Of a stretch of 40,269 nucleotides of DNA, positions 6,301-15,400 are shown piece after piece. This DNA comes from Nitrospirota bacterium (GTDB lineage Bacteria > JACPQY01): positions 1-40,269 of the forward strand of contig JACPAV010000049.1 of the NCBI GenBank assembly GCA_016180645.1, given 5' to 3'. The notes under the pieces are model-generated. The model searched no databases and was not told where the DNA came from. It was given only the letters and a program-made list of their open reading frames with translations. The position numbers and the translations under genes were made by a program. How positions within the stretch are numbered: the first letter of the stretch is position 1; every line of letters starts with the position of its first letter.

Positions 6301-9038
6301 CGGTCTCGCCGCTCTGCGAGAGCGATCTCTCCAGCGAGATCAACGCCCTTGTCGGATGGCCCAAAACGCTGAGCGGAGGGACGCACTCCACCCCACTCAT
6401 CGACGACCTCGTCACGGGGGACAGCGGCAAGCTGGAGGTCTTCGTGCCCGACACGAACGGAAACCTGTACCTCTTCAACGAAGACGGCGTGCTCGTCGGC
6501 GGGTGGGGGCCGGTGGCTCTCGGAACGGCGGTCGATCGTCCGGCTGTGTCAGGCGACATCGACGGGGACGGAGCATTGGAGATTGTCTTCACCGCCAACA
6601 GCACGATCTACGCCTACGAGAACACCGGCGTGGCCGTAGCCAACTTCCCCAAGGTCATCGGTTCCGCGCTCACTTCGCCCGTCCTCGGCAATCTGGATGG
6701 CGATGCCGCACTGGAAATCTTCGTCGGTGCCGCAAGCGGCACAATCTACGCCATCAATGGAGATGCAACGGATGTTGCCGGCTGGGCAGGCGGCATCGCC
6801 CTTGCCGGATCACCCGCCATCCGCGGCGATCCCGTCATTGCCGACATCGACGTCGGCACGACCGTGCAGGACTCGGCCAACGAGATCATCTTCGGCGGCG
6901 ACAACGGAAAGCTCTACGTCTACAATCACGACGGCACCGTGCCCGCGGGCTGGCCCGCAACCATCGCCACGGTGGGAACGTGCCCGGCCAACCCACCCGT
7001 GTACAACGGCGTCGCCATCGCGGACATCGACGGAGACCGCGACATGGAAATTTTCGTGGCCGCAGGGAGCACCTGCACCACCTTCTCCGCCTTCCACCAC
7101 ACGGGCGCCACGGTCTCCGGATGGCCCAAAGACTACAATGCCGCCCTCTGCCAGACCTGCTGTGCAACCAGTTTCCCCATTTGTCCCTCCCCGGCAACCG
7201 GCGACATCAACGGCGACGGCGCCACGGACATCGTGGCCGCCAACTTCGCCGGCTACATCTATGTTTTCAACTCCAGCGGAGTTCTTCTCAGCGGCTGGGC
7301 CCCCTTGAACACGGGCGCCAACCTGCGGGCCTCACCCGAGATCGTCAACGTCGACAGCGATCTCGTTCCCGAGGTCATCATCGCCACCGCCGCCACCTCC
7401 AGCAACATTCTGGCCTACAACTACGACGGCTCCGCGGTCTCCGGCTTCCCGAAATCCGCCAAGGGCGCCGTGGGAGCCTCCATCTCGGTAGCCGACATCG
7501 ACTCCAACAACGTCCCGGAGCTTTTCGTGGTGGACACGGTGGGCCGCGTCAGCGTGATCCATGCCGCATCGACCTCGTTCTCCAACGCGCGCGTCTGGCC
7601 CATGTTCATGCGCGATCCCTCGCACGTAGCCCAGGTCGGCCCGCGCCTGGAAACCGGATGGCCGCGAAGCCTGGCCGCGAACGTAACCGCCTCTCCCGTC
7701 TTCGGAAATCTGGACGGCGGCACCGATCTCGAAGTGGCCGTCGCCAACGTCTCCGGCGGCAACGGCCGTCTCTTCGCCGCCAAATGGAACGGCGCGCTGG
7801 TCACGGGGTGGACGGCGCCGGCCGACGATCAAAGCCTCACCAGTACGGTCACGCTCCAGGACCCCCTGGCCGCCAACACATGCGATGATGCCGCGTCCAC
7901 CAGCGTCCTTGCGTCCCCCGCCCTCGGCAACCTGGACGGCGCGACGGACACCAACGTGGAAGCCTTCATCAGCACCGCCGGAGGAAACACCTGTGCCTAC
8001 GCTTTTGATCACGACAGCACACGGATCGATGTCGACAGCGGCGTCGTCGGCAATGCCTTCGACGCCGGCAGCGCCATCGAGATTACCGCCGCCCTCGCGA
8101 ACGCGGACGGAGGCACGGACACCAACCTGGAAGCGATCTTCGGATCCGTCACGGGCAATCTTTACGTCAAGAACGTGCCCGCGGGCACGAGCGTGGCCGG
8201 ATGGCCCGTGGCCATCTCCGCGGCCGGCTCCTGCACCGCCACTCCGGCCCTGCGGGCGGCCCCGGCCGTCGGCGACGTGGACGATGACAGCACCGATGAA
8301 ATCGTGATCGGAGGCGACAACGGCTGCATCTATGCCTTTGAACTCAGCGGCGCGCTGGTCGGGGGTTTTCCGTTGAAAGTCCCCACGTGCACGGGCGGCG
8401 ACAGCGACGCGCCCCTTCGCTCCTCGCCGGCCATCGGAAATCTCAATACCGACACGAAAAAAGAAATCGTCTTCGGCGCCGACAACAATTGCATCTACGC
8501 CTACAAGGACAACGGCGGGCTCATGACTGGATTCCCGGTGGCCACGGGAGGGAACGTCCGTTCCGCGCCCGCCCTCGGCAATCTCGATTCCGACACGGCC
8601 CTCGAGATCGTCGTCGGGAGCGACGATGGCAAGATCTACGCCCTGAACGGCGACGGCACGGCCCTCTCCGGGTGGCCCGTGGATCTGGCCACAAGCATCC
8701 AGAACTCTCCGGCCCTCGTGGATGTCAACGGCGACGGCAATCTCGATATCGTGGTGGCCGTGGGGAGCCGGATGTATGCCTACGATCGAACCGGCACCTC
8801 CCTCCCCGGCTTTCCCTTCCTCTTGGGCGGCCCGGTGAGTACCTCATCGCCCCAGGCGGGCGATCTGCGAAATGACCGTACGCTTCACCTTTCGGTCGGA
8901 ACGACCACCGACAACCGGCTGTACGTCTTCACGCTCGGCTACGGCAGCTACAATCCCGACAACTGCAAAGGCTGGCTGGGCTTCCACAACGCGCAGGAAA
9001 GGACCGGCGTCAACACCAGCCCCTCCTCCTGCCCATGA
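3396..9038 (+). CDS. Giant lipoprotein: nine FN3 domains plus 14 FG-GAP/VCBS blades
   Basis: The start at 3396 gives a lipoprotein signal ending in LAASC (Cys19). The frame is open further upstream, but only inside the previous gene. The mature protein has about 1860 residues. Residues 27-985 contain nine fibronectin type III repeats, each with a W-x-x-x-x-G-A-x-x-Y core such as ISWKPVTGAIDYELYYDT or LSWTAVTGAASYQV. From about residue 987 there are 14 FG-GAP-like blades with Asp-rich calcium loops (DIDGDGALEIVF, DINGDGATDIV, DVNGDGNLDIVV). These fit two seven-bladed propellers, each ending in a WPMFMRDPSHV- or WLGFHNAQERTG-like motif. No catalytic site is visible. The role is probably surface adhesion or display. 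It overlaps its neighbours at both ends (TGATG, ATGA). Confidence 0.88.
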   Translation: MVPPRLAALTFCGALAASCAQPTLGRPPQPQLRGEDKAITVSWGAAEGASSYEVFHRASDPPDLGDPESPRVATKELSVRIEELDPGLTYYVSILALRGSQRSQASSIASVTTVPPAPGAPDIAQVSKTTLRISWKPVTGAIDYELYYDTESQSGKADADRKYAGKHAAQGDSPIAVRDCTPNAACAVTLSGLVSDKPYVFSAKAINGSGASGYSEESKKRLGPGPYPPPPLLKTSLKSTGLGQFELSWEAVENAVSYEVLYDTDAAGAPYDCSVAPVAKSACPFATTTGTTLTLKDLKPDIPTSDQYHFAVIPISENGVRGCQPGEPGCAAKEAACATESVGCRADPPVDGFAVKATTGKSAELTLSWSKLAGATGYDLLIGTSTGAATGTYGTTISLGDVADYVYAAPSGGTKYYLTIRGRNGQGAGRNAAEVGATTIPSAPASLSASASYVSGQVSLKWTASTGATSYKIYYDTDSSNSTSSEFAGKEIKEGISPITITEAAAFANCSGGASTDRCTTLTALTTGSTYSFAVQGVNESGEGALSSTTTFVPLAAPSGFSADGDNQITFSWSAVPGASGYKVYSDTETNGGSDGRYGTTVTTVSGGSTTSATATVSGGSTLFFAVTAVWSGTTSPASESAYSSQQALADAPTGFIVRGCTGQTTLLWNPLSGATDYYVYYASSACTSSTNKTGCYNGPATPVSGTSYKSATAAVCANSTTVSPGTCSTSQCAATITGLTNGTTYYFSVRGGFDGKKTPFASELSAVPLAAPTGLSIASCGSTSANLSWTAVTGAASYQVCVKSTSAPSAGSCPGVQAATGTTATVTSLSVGTNYFFTVDALSGSTSTSDHSSSVNTTLLAAPTNADVISPNAGPSGRVTLSWTYSGAGTPAGYKIYYQTASSVSASCSTGCITGETAQAAEDLAATEDAGLTGVPSPLGAITTTATTYTMTGLDALKDYYFKVAAVTVSPLCESDLSSEINALVGWPKTLSGGTHSTPLIDDLVTGDSGKLEVFVPDTNGNLYLFNEDGVLVGGWGPVALGTAVDRPAVSGDIDGDGALEIVFTANSTIYAYENTGVAVANFPKVIGSALTSPVLGNLDGDAALEIFVGAASGTIYAINGDATDVAGWAGGIALAGSPAIRGDPVIADIDVGTTVQDSANEIIFGGDNGKLYVYNHDGTVPAGWPATIATVGTCPANPPVYNGVAIADIDGDRDMEIFVAAGSTCTTFSAFHHTGATVSGWPKDYNAALCQTCCATSFPICPSPATGDINGDGATDIVAANFAGYIYVFNSSGVLLSGWAPLNTGANLRASPEIVNVDSDLVPEVIIATAATSSNILAYNYDGSAVSGFPKSAKGAVGASISVADIDSNNVPELFVVDTVGRVSVIHAASTSFSNARVWPMFMRDPSHVAQVGPRLETGWPRSLAANVTASPVFGNLDGGTDLEVAVANVSGGNGRLFAAKWNGALVTGWTAPADDQSLTSTVTLQDPLAANTCDDAASTSVLASPALGNLDGATDTNVEAFISTAGGNTCAYAFDHDSTRIDVDSGVVGNAFDAGSAIEITAALANADGGTDTNLEAIFGSVTGNLYVKNVPAGTSVAGWPVAISAAGSCTATPALRAAPAVGDVDDDSTDEIVIGGDNGCIYAFELSGALVGGFPLKVPTCTGGDSDAPLRSSPAIGNLNTDTKKEIVFGADNNCIYAYKDNGGLMTGFPVATGGNVRSAPALGNLDSDTALEIVVGSDDGKIYALNGDGTALSGWPVDLATSIQNSPALVDVNGDGNLDIVVAVGSRMYAYDRTGTSLPGFPFLLGGPVSTSSPQAGDLRNDRTLHLSVGTTTDNRLYVFTLGYGSYNPDNCKGWLGFHNAQERTGVNTSPSSCP

Positions 9039-11050
9039 AATCGTCGTGCGTGGCGCGCGGCGCGTGGCGCGTTGTCTTCACGCTGCTCACGGCCTACGGC
9101 TCACTGCTCACGTTTACAGCCTGTCCGGCAACCGATCTCCCGTCTCTCGGGGCGGAAGCCTCCATTCAGGCCCTGGCCGATCCGGAAATCGTCCCCGCGG
9201 ACGGATCCTCGATCTCCACCATCACCGCCACCATCCGAAGAAAGGGAGGTGAATTTGCCCTGGATGGCACGGAGGCCGTCTTCGCCACCTCGATCGGCCA
9301 GGTCAGTTCGACCACGGTCCCCACCAAGGGCGGCCGGGCCATCACCTCCGTCGCCAGCCTGCAAACCGGAAGAGCCACCGTGACCATTCGAAGCGAGAAT
9401 CTCTCGACGAGATTGGAAATCACTTTTGTTCCCGCGGGACAGGTGGCGGCCATTCGCGGAAGCGCCACCTCGGTCGAGATCAACGTCGGCCAGAAGGAAC
9501 TTCCGATCTCAAGCTCCACCGTCCTCACGGCGCTGGTGAAGGACCTCAACGCCCAGCCGGTGTCGGACGGCACGGAAGTCGTCTTCTCCACGGAAGGCAC
9601 GAACACGGTGAATCCACCCAAAGCAAAAACTGTGGCCGGGATCGCGCGAACCACATTCACCGCCGGAAGCGTGTCGAGTGAATTCGACGTCGCCGCCCAA
9701 TCGGGCGGGGCATCGAGCCGGCTCCGGATCAAAGTCCTGGCGGCACGGGTCGCCTCGATCGAGTTCCTTGAACCGGAAAACTTCAAGACCCCCCTGGGCG
9801 TCATCGGTTCAGGAAGGACCGAAACCCTTCTCATCCAGGCAAAGGTGCTGGACGAGCTGGATCGGCCCGTGGCCAACGGAACACCGGTAACCTTCAGCCT
9901 TTTCGGCGTGGGCGGGGGCGAGACCCTCCAACCGGGTGCGCCCGCCGCAGCCGCCACCCTCAGCGGAATCGCGACCACCCGGCTCCGCACGGGCAAGGTG
10001 GCCGGCGCCGTCCAGGTGCAGGCCGCCATCGATCTGGGCAGCCAAGGTACCGCCTCGGCCGTTTCCCCCACAATCCAAATCCGCGCCTTCCGGACCACGG
10101 TGGGACGATTCCTGGTCGTGCCGAACCCCGATAAACTCAACCTCGCCGGATTCCTGGACCCCAACCTCTTGTTCGATGTGAACGTCGCCGCCGGCGACCG
10201 ATACAACAACCCGGTGGAGGACCTCCTGGTCGCCGTCATCTCGGAATCCGGTGTCGTGCCTACACCGGAGAAGAACGTCACCGGAGCGACGGGCCAGGTC
10301 GGAATCAAGCTCCAGACCGGTCCAATGTGGCCGGTCGACCTCGCCCCGGCATGCCTCGACCGCGCCTCCGCCGTCTATGGAGACTCGTGCCTCAGCCCGG
10401 AGGATGGACTCGTCAGCCTCACGGCCTACACATCCGGGGAAGAGGGCTACTTCGATGTGAACGGGAACGGGGCTTTCGACCTCCAAGAAGACATCTTCTG
10501 CGTCGAAATCGGAAAGGCGCTGTCTTGCCCCGATCCCCTCCGGCCGGACACCTGCACCACTCAAGCCCAAGCCCTGTGCAACGCCGTACATGACATTTCC
10601 GAACCCTTCGTCGATTCCAACGACAATGGAGCGCGCGACGTTTTCGAAACGTTCATCGATGCCAACGAAAACGGCATCTTCGACGACCGGAATGGCCGGT
10701 GGAACGCCTCCACCTTCGTCTGGGACCGAACGAAAATCCTGTTCACTTCCAAGCCGGCCGTGAAACTGATTTCACTCGCGGACAAGACCGCCACGATCTA
10801 CGCCGGGGACCAGAATGGGAATCCCCTGACAGGCGGGAGCAGGATCGATTTCAAGATGAAGACGATCCCCGGCTCTTCGATCGGCTTCGTGGTCGGCCAG
10901 ACCACCTCTTTCACGGTCAAGTCCACCTCCAACCCGGGGACTCAAACGTTCCACTCCCTCCAATTCAATTCCGACCCGAAAGGCGCCACACTGGACATCG
11001 AGGTCACCTCCAAGGAAAACGGCGACCTCACGACCCGGATCACCTTCTAA
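9035..11050 (+). CDS. Lipoprotein with Big_1 (invasin-type Ig-like) domains and EF-hand-like loops
   Basis: This 671-residue protein starts at an ATGA overlap with the preceding stop. A signal sequence ends in FTAC (Cys30). Residues about 45-350 contain three Big_1-type domains, with the typical pattern of a variable polypeptide insertion (VLTALVKDLNAQPVSDGTEV, then AGIARTTFTAG). A less clear fourth domain follows. Between about residues 470 and 560 there are three calcium-loop-like motifs: DVNGNGAFDLQED, DSNDNGARDVFE and DANENGIFDD. The signal peptide region is encoded by a low-complexity GCTCACGG-type tract (9050-9120), which is unusual. It is a clear paralogue of the minus-strand lipoprotein at 16898-20341. 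It is probably a surface structural or adhesive protein, third gene of the coupled trio. Confidence 0.82.
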   Translation: MKSSCVARGAWRVVFTLLTAYGSLLTFTACPATDLPSLGAEASIQALADPEIVPADGSSISTITATIRRKGGEFALDGTEAVFATSIGQVSSTTVPTKGGRAITSVASLQTGRATVTIRSENLSTRLEITFVPAGQVAAIRGSATSVEINVGQKELPISSSTVLTALVKDLNAQPVSDGTEVVFSTEGTNTVNPPKAKTVAGIARTTFTAGSVSSEFDVAAQSGGASSRLRIKVLAARVASIEFLEPENFKTPLGVIGSGRTETLLIQAKVLDELDRPVANGTPVTFSLFGVGGGETLQPGAPAAAATLSGIATTRLRTGKVAGAVQVQAAIDLGSQGTASAVSPTIQIRAFRTTVGRFLVVPNPDKLNLAGFLDPNLLFDVNVAAGDRYNNPVEDLLVAVISESGVVPTPEKNVTGATGQVGIKLQTGPMWPVDLAPACLDRASAVYGDSCLSPEDGLVSLTAYTSGEEGYFDVNGNGAFDLQEDIFCVEIGKALSCPDPLRPDTCTTQAQALCNAVHDISEPFVDSNDNGARDVFETFIDANENGIFDDRNGRWNASTFVWDRTKILFTSKPAVKLISLADKTATIYAGDQNGNPLTGGSRIDFKMKTIPGSSIGFVVGQTTSFTVKSTSNPGTQTFHSLQFNSDPKGATLDIEVTSKENGDLTTRITF

Positions 11051-11069
11051 GTGCCTCTAACGTAATGAC

Positions 11070-11236
11070 GCGGGCTGAAGCCCGCGGCTACCGGGAATGT
11101 GCATCCCTGGTAGGCGCAGGCTTTATGCCTGCGGAAGACGCTCACCGGTTCCCCATTCTTTTAGAGGCTCTAAGCCACCTGATAAATGTCTTCTCATGTT
11201 CCTGAACATTCCGTAGGGGCGGGGTTCACCCCGCCC
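11070..11236. repeat. Three different intergenic hairpins (REP-like)
   Basis: Between the Big_1 lipoprotein and the SDR gene lie three perfect hairpins of the kind scattered in many environmental genomes. They are GCGGGCT-GA-AGCCCGC at 11070-11085, CGCAGGC-TTTAT-GCCTGCG at 11115-11133 and GGGCGGGG-TTCA-CCCCGCCC at 11217-11236. A short TTAGAG-G-CTCTAA hairpin sits at 11161-11173. The first may also end transcription of the upstream operon. No gene is seen from 11051 to 11317. Confidence 0.7.
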
Positions 11237-11317
11237 TCCTGCCGGGCGTCCGGAAGGCGGCGCGGCTTGACCCTTTCGAAGGATTCTCCTACGATCCTAC
11301 CCAAGGGAACCGGGCAG

Positions 11318-12289
11318 ATGGGTGGGAACGGAAACATTCGAAAAAAAGCCGTGATGGTCACCGGCGCGACCAGCACGGTCGGCCGCCAACTGATCCAAAG
11401 CCTCTATGAGGACAAGCGAGTCCACTACGTCGCCGCCGTGGCCTTGGAGGATCTCCCTTACTACTTCCAGGACTACAACCCGGCTCGGTTCGGATATTTT
11501 CAGACGAACCTGGTCCGCCCGCGGGACTTGCAGAACCTCTTTACGTCGGACGCGTTCGTCGGCAATGGCGTCAACACGATCGTCCATCTGGCGTTCCAAA
11601 ACCGGCCGCAGGACCGAGGCGAGAAAGTCCACCAACTCAACGTCGAAGGCACCAAGGCCATTCTCGACAAAAGTCTCGAAACCCCGCAAATCAAGAAGTT
11701 CATCTTCAAGTCCAGCTCCACCGTCTACAAGATCCGGCCGCACAACAGCGTGACCCTGGACGAGGACGCCGAGCTCAACCTCGACTCCGATGCGCCCCAG
11801 TGGATCAAAGACCGCGTGGATGCGGACATGCTCTGCATGACGAAGCTCGACAATCGCGCAACGGACATCGTGATCCTTCGATTCGCGAACATCGTTGGTC
11901 GCAACATCCACAGCCAGCTCAACGAGTACCTGCGCACAAAAATTTGCTTCACCGCTCTCGGCTTCAACCCGATGATCAACATGATCCACCCGCGGGACGT
12001 CAGCCGCGCCATTCAGCTCGCCATCCACAGGAAAATCAAAGGCGTGTTCAACGTGGTCGGGAAGGAAACCGCGCCGCTCAAGGACATCGTTCAGGCCAAC
12101 GGCTCGATCACCTTCCCGCTGCCGACTTTCGCCCTCCACTACGCAAACCTGGCCCAACGCGTGCTGGGCCTGACGGAGTACGCCTACTCCGTGGACAGCG
12201 ATCGATCCAAGTACAATCTGCTCCTCGACGGGCGAAAGGCCGAAAGCATCCTCGGCTACTCCCCGCAATCCCACGTCAAGTTCGGGTAA
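11318..12289 (+). CDS. Atypical NAD(P)-binding SDR / epimerase-like protein
   Basis: The start at 11318 is preceded by AAGGGA with 9-base spacing. The longer upstream frame runs through the hairpin repeats and is not credible. The 323-residue product has an extended-SDR Rossmann fold: VTGATSTVG at residues 14-22 (the NAD-binding glycine motif), NTIVHLAF, NVEGTKAIL, FKSSSTVY and VILRFANIVG. By hand alignment, the segment that should hold the catalytic YxxxK reads WIKDR (Trp162, Arg166), so normal dehydrogenase or epimerase chemistry is doubtful. It could be an NAD-binding regulatory or structural SDR. It lies between two envelope lipoprotein genes, so a role in envelope sugar metabolism is possible but only inferred. 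Confidence 0.75.
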   Translation: MGGNGNIRKKAVMVTGATSTVGRQLIQSLYEDKRVHYVAAVALEDLPYYFQDYNPARFGYFQTNLVRPRDLQNLFTSDAFVGNGVNTIVHLAFQNRPQDRGEKVHQLNVEGTKAILDKSLETPQIKKFIFKSSSTVYKIRPHNSVTLDEDAELNLDSDAPQWIKDRVDADMLCMTKLDNRATDIVILRFANIVGRNIHSQLNEYLRTKICFTALGFNPMINMIHPRDVSRAIQLAIHRKIKGVFNVVGKETAPLKDIVQANGSITFPLPTFALHYANLAQRVLGLTEYAYSVDSDRSKYNLLLDGRKAESILGYSPQSHVKFG

Positions 12290-12405
12290 GTTTTTTCGTC
12301 AATCCCGCAACTATTTTCGCGTGTTGTCCCCAGGATATCCCCAGTCGGACCGCTCAAGCTTTCACATACCCTAGCGCGTTGAAACCACAGCATTCTTCCC
12401 ACATC

Positions 12406-12437
12406 TTGACCCATTGTGGTGAATGTTTTGCTATACT
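12406..12437 (+). promoter_or_regulatory. Promoter with extended -10 upstream of the NHL lipoprotein
   Basis: TATACT at 12432-12437 is preceded by TGC, forming an extended -10. TTGACC lies at 12406-12411. The 20-base spacer is longer than ideal, so the extended -10 would carry most of the activity. The transcript would start near 12444, which favours translation from 12498. Confidence 0.4.
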
Positions 12438-12497
12438 TGACACAGCATGATCAGCCGCGGGGTAAACTGCGAGGAATACAGCGTCGCTCGGTCCGCA

Positions 12498-15400
12498 ATG
12501 AAAGGGCTCGCCCCGATCACGCTCCTCGGGTGTCTATGGATTCCCACCCTTCTGGGGTGCAGCGGGTCGGGATCGACGGGTGCCGGCAAATCCTCCGAGT
12601 CTTCGGATGCTGGTGGGTCACTCTCAAGTTCGACCGGTGGTACCGTGCAGTCCTTGGACGGCAAACTGATCGTCACGATTCCATCCGGCGAGTCCTCAGG
12701 GCAAATTAGTGTGACCGTCTCCATCGCCACCAATGAAGTGCCTTCGGCCGCGGTCAAGACTCTGGTTGGGGATGCCTACAAGATCACCTTGAACGAAGGA
12801 ACGCTCTCGACTGCTTCGATCTCTCTCAAGTACGAGCCTAACCGCGTGATCGCTCCCGCAGGTACACCCGTGGGCTCGATCGTTTCCTTGGCGAAGCTCG
12901 CAGGCGATATATGGCAACCCGTGGAGGGTGCGACCGTCGATACCGCGAACAATCAGATCACGGCTACGGTTTCCTCTTTCAGCATCTTCGGCGTCATCCA
13001 GAAAGGCCTTCAGGGAGGCTCCTCAGCAGGCGGAGGCTCTACGGGAGGCACCGGAGCGGGCGGCGGCCAACCGACCGACACAACACCCCCCGACACTTTG
13101 ATCGGCAGCTCTCCGCTCTCCCTCACCTCCTCCAAGTCCGCTTCATTCATCCTCGTATCCACCGAGTCGGGTTCCACCTTCGAATGCAAATTAGACGCAC
13201 CGGACTTTGCACCATGCAACAGTCCCATCGGGTACCAAACACTTGCCGAAGGCACGCATCAATTCCAAGTGCGCGCAAAGGATAAGGCGGGCAATGTCGA
13301 TTCGAGCCCGCTAGTTTTCGAATGGAAGATAGACACGGTCGCTCCCTCTGCGCCCGACGCGGCCAAGCTCGTGGCCACGGACTTGGTCGCCCCGCTCGTG
13401 GACAGCCTCGCAGGCTTGGCCGGGGCCGTAACTGCGGACGCGGTCACCGTGGTGGTCTACAAGGAGGCGGGACTGTCCACCTCTATCGGGAGCCAGCCGG
13501 TGAAGGCAGACGGATCCTTCGATGCCGTCGGTATCGGCAGCGACCAACGCGACGGCTCCGCCCTTGTCTACGTGGTCGCCGTTGACGCCGCGGGCAACAC
13601 CGGGTCGGCCACCAGCATCCGAACCGACAAGATCGGCGTGGAATCGAAGATTACCTCCTCCCCCTCAACAACCATCATCAACCAGAACGCCACCTTTCAG
13701 TTTGGGCCGGCGACCACGGAAATCCCTTCCTCCTACGAATGCGCCGTGGACTCGGGGGCGTTCGCAGCCTGCACCTCCCCTTTCACATCGGGGAGCTTAC
13801 CTTTGGGCACACACACCTTCTACGTGAGAGGGTTGGACCAATTCGCAAACACCGGCGCCATCGTGAGCAAGACATGGACTTTGGGCCCACAGGACGTGAC
13901 GCTTACGACAAAACCGCCTACCACCACCGTGAACCTGAAAGGTCAAATTGTCTTTACCGCCAACCCCACCGGCACGGGTGTCACCTACCAGTGCCGGATA
14001 GATTCCGGGACTTTTGCCAGCTGTACCTCCCCCTACAATTTCGGCGGACTCTCAATAGCGGCACACACGTTTGAAATCCGCCCCTACGACCAGTTCGGAA
14101 ATCAAGGGACGACGTCCTCCTATTCCTGGACCATCATCATCGGCCCGGACGCCATCGACTCATTCGGCCAATTCGACGGAACCAATGTCCTCTACAACAA
14201 GGGGTCGAACGGAGGTCTGAGCACCCCCGAGCACGTGGCGATCGACCTGGCGAACAAGCGGCTCTTCTTGTCGGACACCGCCAACCATCGCGTGCTCGTC
14301 TACGACCTCAATTCCAACATGACGCTCGTGGATCGCTACCCGGAGTTCGTCCTCGGCCAGCCGAATCACGAATCCAATAGCGCCACCACCCCAGGAGTCG
14401 GGATTCCGGAACAAAGTCAGTGGGGGATGAATTCTCCGCGGGGGCTGGCGATTTACAACAGCCGGCTCTTTGTCGCCGATTCCGCCAACAACCGCATCTT
14501 GGTATTTGATGCCCGATCAGCCGGGAGCGCCAACCTTGTCCTCTGCGGAAACACCACCACCGGGCTGGCTGAGGGCATGAAGGCTTCGTGCGTCATTGGA
14601 CAAGCGGGCTTCTTGACCTCAGCCGCGGCGTTGACGCAGGCCGGCCTCAGCAATCCTCAAGGACTTTCGATCCACAAAGACAGCGCCGAACTTTACGTCG
14701 CCGACAAAGGCAACCATCGTGCACTTGTGCACAGCCTCTCGGCCCTCGCCAGCGGGCAGAACGCGGCCTTCGTCATCGGGCAGGCCGATTTTACAAGCGG
14801 CGCCGCCGATCGAGGGGGGGCCGTGGGGCAGAACACACTCGATTCCCCGTCGGCGGTGGCCTACTTTCACCACAGCACGAGCAATACCTATCGATACTTG
14901 GCCATAGCGGACACGGGAAATAATCGCGTGCTTGTTCATAGCAAGGTGACCGCGCCTACCGTCGATAACTGGGACAACGGCGAGAATGCCGTCTACGTTC
15001 TGGGGCAGAAGCTCTTCACGACCAGCACGATCGATATTGAAGATAACACAGTGGCAGGCGGCCTCTGCGGAGATGGAAACGTCCCCCTGACGACAAACGC
15101 CTGCGGGATGGATACCCCCAAGGGCGTGGCATGGAACGAGGACAGCTCCCGCCTCTACGTGGCAGACATGGAAAATCACCGGGTACTCGTCTTCGACACA
15201 GGATTGATCACGAACGGTCAGCCCGCGGCAAATGTACTGGGGCAGACGGCCGTGACGAACTACGTCTCGTCGGGATCCACCGGGAGCAATACGCTATCAC
15301 TGACGTACACCCCCTCTACGTTGACGGGCCCGTTGACCTTGGCCGCGACAATGGTTCCGGTCGTGACGACGGCCGGCTACACGGTGCCTGCCCGAATTCA

